NCBI RefSeq assembly: GCF_900114785.1
Contig: NZ_FOUG01000009.1
Coordinates: 62,001-126,000, forward strand
Source of the DNA: Variovorax sp. OV329
GTDB taxonomy: Bacteria; Pseudomonadota; Gammaproteobacteria; Burkholderiales; Burkholderiaceae_C
Length of the DNA: 64,000 nt
Reading direction: 5' to 3'
Shown: positions 16,324 to 25,660 of the stretch, piece after piece
Numbering within the stretch: the first letter of the stretch is position 1
Layout: each line of letters starts with the position of its first letter
The notes under the pieces: model-generated
What the model was told of the DNA's origin: nothing
Databases searched by the model: none
Seen by the model: the letters and a program-made list of their open reading frames with translations, nothing else
Program-made: the position numbers and the translations under genes

Positions 16324-18114
16324 CTAGAAGAATTTCTGGAACTGCACGAACAGCCGCGGGTTGTGGCCGCCGCCATCGGTGACCGCCTCGCGCGTGCCGG
16401 CGCGCCACGCCAGCGAGGCGTTGAGCGCGAAGTTGCCCGAGCGCGCCCACGACACGCCGAAGCCCGCGCCGCGCAGGCTCTGCGTGTTGTCGGTGAGGGT
16501 GGTGATCGGGTCCCTGGAGATCTTCCCGCGCGCCGCGTCGTAGAACAGGAAGGGCGTGACTTCGTCGTTGAAGGACCAGCGCCACTCCACCGTGCCCAGG
16601 TAGCCTTCGTCCACCAGCAGTTCGCCCGAGGGATAGGCCCGCACGGCGCGCGGGCCGCCCAGCGACAGCTTCTGCGAGGGGTCCAGGTTCTTGTCGGCCC
16701 ATTGCCCGCCCAGGCTCACATAGAGCGAGTGCTGCGGCAGCAGGTACTGCAGGCGGGAGAAACGGAAGGTGAGCTTGTTGAAGCCGCCCTCGGTGTCCAG
16801 GCCGTTGGGCGCCTGGTCCAGCGCCTCGCTCACCGGGTCGCGAATGTCCAGGCGGCCATGATAGAAATTGCCGGAACTGGCCCAGTAGCCGCCGCCCAGC
16901 AGGTCGTCGCGCAGTTCCCAGGCCCAGCCCAGGCCCAGGCCGTGCACGCGCTTCTTGGCGTCGAAGGAAATCGCGTCGTAGTGGTCCGACAGGTCCTGGA
17001 TGTCGGCACCGGCGCGCAGGAACAGGTTCTGCCGGCGCGAGCGGATCAGCGGGTAGTTGAGCGACGCATCCAGGATGTCCGCCGTGCCGTGCGCATCCAG
17101 GTCGGCGAAGCTGCCGCCGAGTTCGTAGCGCACATGCGCGATGCCCACGCCCGCGCGCAGGCCACTGGCGCCGATGGGCGCCTCGTAGGACGCGCGCCCG
17201 AACACCAGCCCTTCGTCCGAGCCCATCAGGCGCAGGTCGATGTTGTCGCCGATGCCGAAGGGACTGAGCCAGCGTGCCGTGCCGCCCAGGCGGTAGCGGC
17301 CCGATTCCTCGGTGCCGTGATTGTCGGCATCCACCGAGAACTCCCAGCGCGGCGCGGCCACCACATCCACCGTGAGGTCGGTGGTGCCGGGCTGCGCGCC
17401 TTCCTGCAGGGCCGAGGTGACGCGGATGCCGGGCTGGTCCGACAGCAGCAGCATGGCGCGCTCGTAGCTGGGCGAATCCACCGCGCTGCCCGCCTGCAGA
17501 CGCGCCAGGGAGGCGCGCACGCGCGCCTCGCCGATGGGCGCGTCGGGCGCCACGTTGACCAGCACGCGGCCCAGGCGGCCTTCGATGACGCTGATCTCCA
17601 CCACGCCGTCCTGCACCTTCTGCACCGGCACCACCGCCTGCGCGAGGAAGTAGCCACGGTCGCGGTAAAGCTGGGTGATGGCACCAGCCAGCTGCTCCAG
17701 GTCCGACAGCGTGACGTCGCGGCCGATGTAGGGCCGGGTCACCGCATCCAGCGCCTCGGCCGGCAGGGCCTGCGCGCCGTTGAGGCGCAGGTCGTTGAGC
17801 CGGAAGGAAGTCTGCGGCGCCGGCGCGGCCGGCAGGGACTGCGTGGGCGCGCCGGGCGGCGGCGCCGCCTGCGTGAGCTGCGCCGCGTTGGCCGCGCAGC
17901 TCGTGCAGGGGTTCTGCGTGGGCGTGAGCGTGGTGCTGTCGATCTGCTGCGACTGCGCCTGTGCGCGCTGCGACGCCAGCATCAGCCCGGCCACCAGCAG
18001 CGCGCCCGAGGCGAGCGCGAAGCGATGGACCGTGCCTGCATGCCGATGCGGGTGCTGCTGCTGTGCGCGAGACATGGCGGCCGCGAGGTGTTTGTTCTTG
18101 TTCTTGTTCTTCAT
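16324..18114 (-). CDS. TpsB: ShlB/FhaC-family outer-membrane transporter
   Basis: A 596-residue outer-membrane beta-barrel that exports the downstream TpsA. The lysine/asparagine-rich start (MKNKNKNKHLAAAMSRAQ) leads to a signal peptide ending AQAQSQ. Two POTRA domains follow (about residues 100-250: RLNDLRLNGAQALP, YIGRDVTLSDLEQLAGAITQ, YRDRGYFLAQAVVPVQKV, VVEISVIEGRLGRV). The C-terminal barrel ends in Phe (RLFVQFQKFF) and has the conserved loop-6-like LGGPRAVRAYPSGE motif. The ATG overlaps the stop of the upstream CHAT gene (ATGA), which fixes the start. A CxxC (CTSC) sits in the linker before POTRA1. Confidence 0.93.
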   Translation of the reverse strand: MKNKNKNKHLAAAMSRAQQQHPHRHAGTVHRFALASGALLVAGLMLASQRAQAQSQQIDSTTLTPTQNPCTSCAANAAQLTQAAPPPGAPTQSLPAAPAPQTSFRLNDLRLNGAQALPAEALDAVTRPYIGRDVTLSDLEQLAGAITQLYRDRGYFLAQAVVPVQKVQDGVVEISVIEGRLGRVLVNVAPDAPIGEARVRASLARLQAGSAVDSPSYERAMLLLSDQPGIRVTSALQEGAQPGTTDLTVDVVAAPRWEFSVDADNHGTEESGRYRLGGTARWLSPFGIGDNIDLRLMGSDEGLVFGRASYEAPIGASGLRAGVGIAHVRYELGGSFADLDAHGTADILDASLNYPLIRSRRQNLFLRAGADIQDLSDHYDAISFDAKKRVHGLGLGWAWELRDDLLGGGYWASSGNFYHGRLDIRDPVSEALDQAPNGLDTEGGFNKLTFRFSRLQYLLPQHSLYVSLGGQWADKNLDPSQKLSLGGPRAVRAYPSGELLVDEGYLGTVEWRWSFNDEVTPFLFYDAARGKISRDPITTLTDNTQSLRGAGFGVSWARSGNFALNASLAWRAGTREAVTDGGGHNPRLFVQFQKFF

Positions 18115-20330
18115 GCCGGGCTCCCCACCGTCATCCGCCAGTTGCCGATGAGGTTGAAGGGCGCCCAGAAAAAGGGATGCGCCAACTTGGGCTGCTTGAG
18201 CACCGCCAGCTGCCCGGCCTGCATGGCGCGCTGCACGTCGTTGCCCTTGGCGAGTTCGGAATACACGGTGCTCATCAGCACCTCGGTGGCGTCGTCGGAC
18301 ACCGGCCACAGCGAGGCGATCAGCGCCGAGGTGCCGGCCGACAGGAAGGAGCGGGTGAAGCCCAGCACCTCGTCGCCCTTGGCGATGCGGCCCAGCCCGG
18401 ACTCGCAGGCCGAGAGCGTGACCAGCGCGGTGCCGCGCATCGGGATGTCCAGGATCTCGTGCGCCTCGAGGAAATTCTGCTTGCCGTTCTCGTTGGCCAG
18501 CAGGATGCGCGAATAGAGCGGATCGACCTGGTCGGCCTCGGCATGCGCAGCCACGTGCACGATGGGCGCGCGGTTCACCGCCTCGCGGAACTGGGTCTTG
18601 GTCGCGGCAGTGCCGAGGTACAGGTTGTTGCGCGGGAAGAGCTGCGCCAGTTGCTTGACCTCCACCTCGGCGCCGGGCAGGTCGTATTTTTCCTCGATGC
18701 GCGGATTGCCGAAGGCCACCAGTTGCGGCGTGGCGCGCGAGCCGCGCTGCGCGAGCTGCGTGGCGATGGTCATCGAGGGCGCGACCGAGACCGGGTGCGT
18801 CTCGATGAGGTAGCGGCCATCCACGCGCAGCGCCTGGAAGGGCAGGTAGTGCAGCGGCCCATGCGGAATAAACACCAGCCGCTGGCCCGGCGCGATGCCC
18901 AGCGGGCCGATCAGCGCGGCACCGAGCTTGTCGGCGTTGGCGATCGCGTTGCGCCGCCCGCGCACCACCGAATTGCGGAAGCCCTCGACCAGTTCCACCA
19001 GTTCGTCGCGCTTGATGGGAATGGCGCTGGTGCGGATCTCGTTCGGGCCCACCACCCACACCTGCAGCCGGTCGGGCAGCGAGTGGAATTGCACCACGCG
19101 TTCGTCGCTCTTGAGCACGCCTTGCAGCGTGGCGAGGCCGGCACTGTTGACGCTGGCTGTCTCCACGCCGCCCAGGGCCGCGCGGCCGCGCACCGCATCG
19201 AGCAGGGCGCGCGAGCGGCTGCGCTCGCTCACCTCCAGCGCCTGGCCGGCGTTGCCCGTGTCGCTGTACAGGCCGACGGCGCGGTCGAACACGGCCTGCA
19301 GGTCGGAGAACAGGCCCATCTTGAATTCTTCGCTGCGGAACTTGGCGCGCACCACGTCCACGTCCTGAAGCGCTCGGGTCGAGGCCTGCGCGGCCGCCTG
19401 CTTGTCGCCCAGCGCGATGTCGCTGCGCGCGACGCCGTCCCAGGCCCACATGCGGGTGTACTGCGCGTCGGCGCCGGCCTTGTAGGTGGTGAGCTTCGTG
19501 AAGGCGTCGCGCGCCTCGGCCGGCTTGTTCTCGGCCAGCAGCAGGCGCGCCTTGGTGCGCTCGAACTGCGCGGCCAGCGAGGCGTCCTTGGGGGTCTCCA
19601 TGGTGGAGAGGAGCTGGCGGGCGCGCTCGGTGTTGCCCGACTCGATGAGCGCATTGACCAGCGAGGCCTGCACCAGCGGCGTGTAGCGCGGCGAGCTGTT
19701 GGCCAGCGCGGTGTCATAGCTGAGCACGGCGCCGGCGTAGTCGCCGCGGCGCGTCTGCACATCACCCACGACCTTGTACGCGGGGCCTACGACGAGCTTG
19801 GGGTCCTTGGCCTCGTGGCGAATGGCTTCGCGCGCGAACTCCTCGGCTTTTTCGAGCTGGCCGGAGTAGCTGTAGACGATGGCGAGGTCGCGGTTGGCGT
19901 ACGCGACCAGGGTGGGGTCGCGCGTGGTGTTGGCCAGGTGCAGGGCCTTGCTGGCGGCGCGCACGCTCTGTCGGAAGTCGCCGGCCTCGGCGAGCGCGAC
20001 GGCCTGGCTGCAGTACTGGTAGCCGGAGAGCTTGATGGCGTCCTGCGAATAGAGGATGGCGCCGTCCTGCGTGAGGGCGAAGACGGTGTCGGCATCGGCG
20101 AGGCGCGCCTTCTCCTGGCGCGAGGCGGCAGCTTCGGCATCGGGCGCCTGGGTTTGCGCGTGGACGGTGCGAGGCGCCGTGACGAGTGCTGCGGCGAGCG
20201 CGAGCGCGAGCGCAAGCAGCAGGAAGGTGGTCGGGGAAGCGAGTGACTGGAGGCGACGCCAGGATGGCGACGGGGCTTGTTCGTGAAGGAACAGGAAGCG
20301 ACTTCTGGCAGATGTCCGGCACCGTTGCAT
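18111..20330 (-). CDS. Exported TPR-CHAT (caspase-like protease) protein
   Basis: A 739-residue protein with a signal peptide (hydrophobic run TTFLLLALALALAAALV, then TVHAQ). About eight TPR-like helical hairpins follow (roughly residues 75-340: SQAVALAEAGDFRQSVRAAS, YSGQLEKAEEFAREAIRHEA). A C-terminal CHAT domain has the expected catalytic His596 (VHVAAHAEA) and Cys642 (LSACESGLG). CHAT proteins are caspase/separase-like cysteine proteases. The ATG at 20330 has GGAGGG 6 bases upstream, better than an in-frame ATG at 20420. It is coupled to tpsB by an ATGA overlap. I infer a periplasmic or surface role in processing, or in partnership with, the TpsA protein. Confidence 0.87.
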   Translation of the reverse strand: MQRCRTSARSRFLFLHEQAPSPSWRRLQSLASPTTFLLLALALALAAALVTAPRTVHAQTQAPDAEAAASRQEKARLADADTVFALTQDGAILYSQDAIKLSGYQYCSQAVALAEAGDFRQSVRAASKALHLANTTRDPTLVAYANRDLAIVYSYSGQLEKAEEFAREAIRHEAKDPKLVVGPAYKVVGDVQTRRGDYAGAVLSYDTALANSSPRYTPLVQASLVNALIESGNTERARQLLSTMETPKDASLAAQFERTKARLLLAENKPAEARDAFTKLTTYKAGADAQYTRMWAWDGVARSDIALGDKQAAAQASTRALQDVDVVRAKFRSEEFKMGLFSDLQAVFDRAVGLYSDTGNAGQALEVSERSRSRALLDAVRGRAALGGVETASVNSAGLATLQGVLKSDERVVQFHSLPDRLQVWVVGPNEIRTSAIPIKRDELVELVEGFRNSVVRGRRNAIANADKLGAALIGPLGIAPGQRLVFIPHGPLHYLPFQALRVDGRYLIETHPVSVAPSMTIATQLAQRGSRATPQLVAFGNPRIEEKYDLPGAEVEVKQLAQLFPRNNLYLGTAATKTQFREAVNRAPIVHVAAHAEADQVDPLYSRILLANENGKQNFLEAHEILDIPMRGTALVTLSACESGLGRIAKGDEVLGFTRSFLSAGTSALIASLWPVSDDATEVLMSTVYSELAKGNDVQRAMQAGQLAVLKQPKLAHPFFWAPFNLIGNWRMTVGSPA

Positions 20331-20706
20331 TCGACCCTCCGCACGCCGTCTGTGAAGCCCTGCGCGCGAAAGCGCGCTTGTCCCTCCGACGCTGCGAAAG
20401 TGAGCGCCTGCCCCAGACAACTTGCGGCGCAGTCTAGAAGTGCCTCGTGGATGTGACCATTCTCAAGACGGTCTAGCGCTTACGGCTTAACTCTTGTGCG
20501 TGTTCTCTTGCAGTCTGTGTTCTTGATGCGTTGATGTTCGGGGCGGGTCAAAAGGACTGGACACGGCGGTGGCGATTCAAGCGTTGGCACCACGGTCGTC
20601 CCCCATTGCTTGCGGCGGGTTGTTCGGCCGTCCTCGAAACCGTCACACCGTTTCCCACGGGGCGCCCCCAACCGTTGAACAAACGAATGAACGAACGAAC
20701 AACTTC
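20331..20706. other. Intergenic region between ligD and the CHAT-TPS operon
   Basis: About 375 bases without a convincing gene. It should hold the promoter of the CHAT-tpsB-tpsA operon, read leftwards; TTGAGA near 20463 is a weak -35 candidate and I cannot fix a -10. A short (GAAC)n-like run lies near 20678-20703 just beyond the ligD stop. No terminator hairpin with a T-run is clear. Confidence 0.4.
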
Positions 20707-23295
20707 TCAGGCAGAAGGATCAAACCCGAGCTTGCGCATAGCCGCGGCCAATCCCACGCGCATCTTCTCCATCTCGTTCCACGGCGAATTCCCAACAGCG
20801 ATGCGCTCCTCGAAGTTCGACAAGGTCCAATGCGCCCCGCTCTTGAGCTGCGGCAGCTCGTCCCACTCCACCGGCACCGACACGCCCATGCCAGGACGCG
20901 AGCGCACCGACCAGGCCGACACCGTCGTCGCCCCGAAACCGTTGCGCAGGTAGTCGACGAAGATCTTGCCCACCCGATTCTTCGGCCCGCTCTTGGCCAC
21001 GAAGCGCGAAGGAATCGTCTGCGCCAGGTGTTCCACCACCGCACGCGAAAAATCCTTAACCGGGTCCCACTCGTAGTACCGCTTGATCGGCACCACCACG
21101 TGCAGCCCCTTGCCGCCGCTGGTCTTGAGCAAGGACGGCAGGCCCAGTTCCTCCAGCAGCGCGCGCACCAGCATCGCGGCCTCCTGCACGTGCGGCCAAC
21201 CCACGCCCTCGCCGGGGTCCAGGTCGAAGCAGATGCGCTCTGGCTTGGCGATGTTGTTCGAGGTCGCATTCCACGTGTGCAGCTCCACGGTGTTCATCTG
21301 CGCCGCCGATACCAGCGCCGCATCGGTGTCGATCTGCAGCAGCGGCTCGTGGTCGCGGTCCAGCTCGGGAGGAAGCAGCGTCACACCGGGCATCTCGCGC
21401 TTCTGCGCATGCTTCTGAAAGAACAGCTCGCCATCGATGCCCGAGGGCGCGCGCAGCAACGACACCGGCCGGCCCTGCAGGTGCGGCAGCATCAGCGGCG
21501 CGATGCGCTGGTAGTAGGCCACCAGCTCGCCCTTGGTGATGCCTGTCGACTTGTCGATCACGCGGTCTGCGTTCGTGACCCGCACGCGCGCCGGTGCAGC
21601 GCCGCCGGCGGGCGCTCCGCGCGCGGCGGAAGCCTCGCTTCGCTTCCCCGGCACGGCCTTCCTGCTTGCCTTGGGCCTGCCACTGTCCTCGACCTCGTCC
21701 GGCGCCAGGGCCTGCTCGCGCCCGATCTGCCGCGCCGGCTTGTCCTCGCGCAGGCCCTGGAACACCGAGTGCCGGATGCGACCATCGCGGGTCCATTCAC
21801 CGAACGACACCTCGGCCACCAATTGCGGCTTCACCCACTGCGCCACCTTCACGGTCGAAGGCACCGGTCCCGCAAAAGGCGAGGACTTCGCCGCCACCGC
21901 GTCCATCCGCGCCTTGATGTCCGCCAGCCGCGCCTCGTCGAATCCCGTGCCCACGTTGCCGCAGTATTGCAGCGCGCCCTTCTCGTCGTGCACGCCCAGC
22001 AGCAGCGAGCCGAAGCCGTTGCGCGCGCCGGCGGGCGCCGTGTAGCCGCCGATGACGAACTCCTGCCGCAGCGTGGCCTTGAGCTTGATCCAGCTCGGCG
22101 AGCGGCGCGACACATAGGCCGCGTCACGCCGCTTCCCCACGATGCCTTCGAAGCCCAGCTTGGAGGCAGCCGCAAGCAAGCCCCGCGGATCGGCATCGAA
22201 GGCCTCGCTCACGCGCAGTTGCGGCGCCGTCTTCTCGCCGATCAGGCCGCGCAGCAGCACCGAGCGCTGCTCGAAGGGAACATCGCGCAGGTCGTGTCCG
22301 TCGAGGTAGGGCACGTCGAACATCCAGTACACGATCCTGGAGGTGGAACTGCGCTCGAAGGCGTTCTGCAGCGCCTGGAAGTCCGGCGTGCCATTCTCGC
22401 CCTCCACCACGATCTCGCCGTCGATCCAGCCCGACTTGAGCTCCAGCGTGCGCAGGGCCTTCACCAGTTCGGGCAGGCGCTCGCTCCAGTCGTGCCCGTT
22501 GCGCGTGAAGCAGCGCACCTCCTTGCCTTCGATGCGTGCCAGCAGGCGGTAGCCGTCGAACTTGAGCTCGTACAGCCAGTCCTCCGGATCGCGCGGCGGT
22601 CCTTCTGCCAGCGTGGCGAGCTGCGGCACCAGGTTCGCGGGCAGCGCGGCCTTGGGTGGCGGCTTGGGCTCCACCACCTCCCCGGCGGCAGCGGACTTCC
22701 TTGCCTTGCCCGGCTTGGCGGCAGGTGCGTCGCCCAGTCCCAGCACGCTGTCGGGCATGGCCTCGGTCACGTCGTAGTCCGACAGTGGCCGCACCTCGCC
22801 GTCGCGCTCCTTGATGAGCAGCCAGGCGGGCTTCTTCTCCTGCTCGCCCTTTCGATGCATGCGCACCAGCACCCAGCGGCCGCGCAGCTTGTGGCCGAAC
22901 AGGTTGAACTTGAGATCTCCCTTTGCCAGGCCCTGGCGCGGGTCGCCCACCGGCTCCCACTCGCCGCGGTCCCAGACGATGACGCGGCCCGCTCCGTAGT
23001 TGCCGGCGGGGATGGTGCCCTCGAAGTCTGCGTAGGAGATGGGATGGTCTTCCACCTCCACCGCCATGCGCTTGACCGTCGGGTCCAGGCAGGGGCCCTT
23101 GGGCACGGCCCAGCTCTTGAGCGTGCCATCGAGTTCCAGGCGGAAGTCGTAGTGCAGGTGGCTCGCATGGTGCTTCTGCACCACGAAGGAAAGCCGCGTG
23201 GCACCGGTTGCCGCGCCGCCTTCACTGGGTTCGGGGGTCTTGGCGAAATCGCGCTTGCGCTGGTAGGTAGCGAGGGCGTCGCGGGTCTTGTCCAT
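20707..23295 (-). CDS. ligD: ATP-dependent DNA ligase LigD (phosphoesterase-ligase-polymerase)
   Basis: An 862-residue multifunctional enzyme of bacterial non-homologous end joining. Domain order is 3'-phosphoesterase (about residues 30-190: FVVQKHHASHLHYDFRLELD, GRWVLVRM), ATP-dependent ligase (about 235-530: ELKFDGYRLLARI with the adenylated Lys in KFDGYR) and polymerase/primase (about 570-862: LVAYYQRIAPLMLPHL, DLDPGEGVGW, LPSLLKTSGGKGLHVVVPI). This PE-Lig-Pol order and length match the Pseudomonas/Burkholderiales type. The Ala/Lys-rich linkers between domains are variable. It follows ku on the same strand with a 48-base gap, so the two form an operon. Confidence 0.96.
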   Translation of the reverse strand: MDKTRDALATYQRKRDFAKTPEPSEGGAATGATRLSFVVQKHHASHLHYDFRLELDGTLKSWAVPKGPCLDPTVKRMAVEVEDHPISYADFEGTIPAGNYGAGRVIVWDRGEWEPVGDPRQGLAKGDLKFNLFGHKLRGRWVLVRMHRKGEQEKKPAWLLIKERDGEVRPLSDYDVTEAMPDSVLGLGDAPAAKPGKARKSAAAGEVVEPKPPPKAALPANLVPQLATLAEGPPRDPEDWLYELKFDGYRLLARIEGKEVRCFTRNGHDWSERLPELVKALRTLELKSGWIDGEIVVEGENGTPDFQALQNAFERSSTSRIVYWMFDVPYLDGHDLRDVPFEQRSVLLRGLIGEKTAPQLRVSEAFDADPRGLLAAASKLGFEGIVGKRRDAAYVSRRSPSWIKLKATLRQEFVIGGYTAPAGARNGFGSLLLGVHDEKGALQYCGNVGTGFDEARLADIKARMDAVAAKSSPFAGPVPSTVKVAQWVKPQLVAEVSFGEWTRDGRIRHSVFQGLREDKPARQIGREQALAPDEVEDSGRPKASRKAVPGKRSEASAARGAPAGGAAPARVRVTNADRVIDKSTGITKGELVAYYQRIAPLMLPHLQGRPVSLLRAPSGIDGELFFQKHAQKREMPGVTLLPPELDRDHEPLLQIDTDAALVSAAQMNTVELHTWNATSNNIAKPERICFDLDPGEGVGWPHVQEAAMLVRALLEELGLPSLLKTSGGKGLHVVVPIKRYYEWDPVKDFSRAVVEHLAQTIPSRFVAKSGPKNRVGKIFVDYLRNGFGATTVSAWSVRSRPGMGVSVPVEWDELPQLKSGAHWTLSNFEERIAVGNSPWNEMEKMRVGLAAAMRKLGFDPSA

Positions 23296-23343
23296 GGGCG
23301 CTGCGTCCGTGGATGGTTGGCGATGGTGGCGCTTCGCCGCGCC

Positions 23344-24429
23344 TCAGGCGCGCTTGCGCGCCGCCGGTGCGGTCTTGCGGGTGGACGCGCGGCGCGTCTT
23401 CGTCGCGGCCTTCGGTTCGGCCTTGGCTTCGCGCGTCGATTCGTCGCCGGACCCGCGCTTCGTCTGCGCCTTGTGCGCACCGGAGCCGCCCCGCCCGCCC
23501 TGGCGCAGGCTGCGCTGCAGCAGTTCGGTCAGGTCCACCACCTTGGCGCTGGCGCCCGGCCCCTCTTCTTCCATCGGCCCAGGCTGGCTCACCGACTCGG
23601 TCTTGCCGGCCTCCGCCTTGCGCTTGACCAGCGCCATGATCTGCTCGGTGAAGGAATCGTGGAAGGCCTCGGGATCGAAGTCGGCGCTCATATCCTTGAT
23701 GAGCTCGGTTGCCATCTTCAGCTCGCGGTCGGTGACGCCGGCGGCCTTCATGCTTTCCGGCGGCAGGGGCAGCGCTTTCCAGGGCCGCAGGTCCTCGCTC
23801 CAACGCAATAGGTTGAGCACCATGCCCGGACCCGAGGGCACCAGCATCGCCAGGTGCTGGCGGCTGGAAATCACCACCCGCGCCAAGCCCACACGGCCGC
23901 TGCGCTGCAGGGTTTCGCGCAAAAGGGCATAGACCTTGCCGCCGCGGTTGATGGGCGCCAGGTAGTAGGGCCGCTCCAGGAAAACGAAGGGCACGCTCTC
24001 CGCGGGCACGAAGCTCTCGATCTCGATGGTCTGCGTGCTGCGGGGATAGGCGTCGGCAATCTCCTTGTCGGAGAGCACCACGTATTGGCCGTCCTCGTAC
24101 TCCACGCCCTTCACGATCTGCTCGCGCTCGATCTCGCGGCCGGTGCGCTTGTTGATGCGCTTGTAGCCCACCGGATCCATGGAGCGCTTGTCCAGCCAGT
24201 CGAAGTCGATGCCGTGGTTCACGGTAGCGGCATAGAGCGCCACCGGGATGTGGACCAGGCCGAAGCTGATGGCGCCCTTCCAGAGCACGCGCGGCGTGCC
24301 CTTGCCGGAGCCGGCGGGGGCTGCGCGGCTCATCTTCTTGCCACTGCTCTTGCCGCTGCTGCCGGTGCGCGCAGACTTGCGCGCGGTCGCCGGTTTGTTC
24401 TTCGATGCTGCCTTTGCCGAAGCCGCCAT
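23344..24429 (-). CDS. ku: Ku DNA end-binding protein
   Basis: A 361-residue Ku homologue that encircles broken DNA ends and recruits LigD. The Ku core (about residues 45-295) begins VLWKGAISFGLVHIPVALYA and includes RTGREIEREQIVKGVEY, YYLAPINRGGKVYALLRETL and the late MATELIKDMSADFDPEAFHD. Both ends are basic and Lys/Ala-rich: the N-terminus (MAASAKAASKNKPATARKSA) and the C-terminal tail of about 60 residues. These extensions are typical of longer proteobacterial Ku proteins and help DNA binding. I chose the ATG at 24429 with GGAGG upstream, not the upstream in-frame extension to 24744, which lies over astE. Confidence 0.95.
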   Translation of the reverse strand: MAASAKAASKNKPATARKSARTGSSGKSSGKKMSRAAPAGSGKGTPRVLWKGAISFGLVHIPVALYAATVNHGIDFDWLDKRSMDPVGYKRINKRTGREIEREQIVKGVEYEDGQYVVLSDKEIADAYPRSTQTIEIESFVPAESVPFVFLERPYYLAPINRGGKVYALLRETLQRSGRVGLARVVISSRQHLAMLVPSGPGMVLNLLRWSEDLRPWKALPLPPESMKAAGVTDRELKMATELIKDMSADFDPEAFHDSFTEQIMALVKRKAEAGKTESVSQPGPMEEEGPGASAKVVDLTELLQRSLRQGGRGGSGAHKAQTKRGSGDESTREAKAEPKAATKTRRASTRKTAPAARKRA

Positions 24430-24550
24430 GAAAGCACCTCCAACCCGCACTCTAAGCGCAAGGCCGCGCGGACGCCTGTAGGAGCGGCGCGGCGCAGCAC
24501 GTGCGCAGGCGGCGCATCCACCATCGCCCGAACGGGCGGTGGTGCTGGGT

Positions 24551-25561
24551 TCAGGCCAGCCGCCGCTCGCTTTCGCGGGCGAAATAGAACCACTCGGTGC
24601 CGGGCAGGGCCTCGTCGTTGGGAAAGACGATGAAGCCGTCGGCCTCGGCGCGCACCAGGGTGCCGTCGGCCCGCTGGCCGATGGGCTCACCCTGCGCCAC
24701 CGCGTCGAAGGTGGCCCAGTCGCGCACGAACTGGTCGTCCGCATGCAGGCGATCGGCGACGCTCACCAGGCGCAGCAGCTGGGGTTGCGGCAGCGGCGCC
24801 TCGTTCGGATCAGGGGCGATCATCCGCAGCAGGCGCAAGGTGGAGAGGATGGCCCGGTAGCCCACCTCGGGCGCGGCCGGGTCCTCGTGCTGGCCGCATT
24901 CCAGCGTCACGCCGTAGCCGCCGCGGCTGCGCATGTACTCGTTGGTGCCGCGGCCGAAGTCCACCGCGCTCTCATCGACCGCAACGCCGGCGCGCTGGCG
25001 TTGCGCCAGGCCCGCGGCGTAGACGTCCAGCCAGCCCTCGACGACGCGTGGCGTGCGCAGGTGCAGGGCCAGCAGGCCTTCCTCGCCCGCCCGCGCAAAG
25101 GGCTCCAGCGTGCCGGTGTTGTCGCGCGGGCCGATCATGGCGAAGGCCTCGCCCACGCTCTGGAAAGAATGCAGGTCCAGCAGCACCTCGTGCCGATCGA
25201 GCAGCGGGCACAGCAGGTCGGTGAGGCGGGCCTCGTAGTCAGCGGGCTCCTTGCCTTGCGGCGTGGGCACGAACAGGCGGTTGAGGTTGCGCTCGCCTTC
25301 GCGCGCCATGCGCCGGCGCGCCAGCGGGTTGGCCACCGGCACCAGCGTGAGCTGGCCGCGCAGCAGGGTCAGTTCGCCCGCATCGAGTTGCGCGACCACG
25401 CGCTCGATGGCGCGGCTGCCGCAGGTCTCGTTGCCGTGCACGCCGCCCAGCACCATGACGCGCGGCCCGGGCTGCAGCGCGGCATAGCCATGCGTGCGCA
25501 GCACGTCGGGCAGGTGGCTCCAGGGAGAGGCGAAGACATCGGCATCGGAAGTGGCGGGCAT
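24551..25561 (-). CDS. Succinylglutamate desuccinylase/aspartoacylase-family enzyme
   Basis: A zinc-dependent amidohydrolase of the AstE/AspA family, 336 residues. The metal site is visible as HGNE (GGVHGNETCG, about residues 41-50) and a downstream His in LLDLHSFQS. VTLECGQHED supplies the catalytic Glu. Length and sequence fit the AstE branch, which hydrolyses N-succinylglutamate in arginine catabolism, but no other ast genes are here, so the substrate is not certain. It stands about 120 bases upstream of ku on the same strand. The ATG at 25561 starts MPATSDADVF. Confidence 0.8.
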   Translation of the reverse strand: MPATSDADVFASPWSHLPDVLRTHGYAALQPGPRVMVLGGVHGNETCGSRAIERVVAQLDAGELTLLRGQLTLVPVANPLARRRMAREGERNLNRLFVPTPQGKEPADYEARLTDLLCPLLDRHEVLLDLHSFQSVGEAFAMIGPRDNTGTLEPFARAGEEGLLALHLRTPRVVEGWLDVYAAGLAQRQRAGVAVDESAVDFGRGTNEYMRSRGGYGVTLECGQHEDPAAPEVGYRAILSTLRLLRMIAPDPNEAPLPQPQLLRLVSVADRLHADDQFVRDWATFDAVAQGEPIGQRADGTLVRAEADGFIVFPNDEALPGTEWFYFARESERRLA

Positions 25562-25660
25562 AGGCGGGCGATCCTACAGCCGCCCGCAGCAGGCTCCTAC
25601 CCCTTGCGCAGCCCCGCCGTGAGACAACCTCTGGCACATGCAAGAGAAGGAAGGAGCGCC

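Noticed and set aside
16324..19449. Single 1041-codon frame joining tpsB with sequence inside the CHAT gene
   Set aside because: The part above 18114 is out of frame with the clear CHAT protein; the ATG at 18114 starts a proper tpsB signal peptide.
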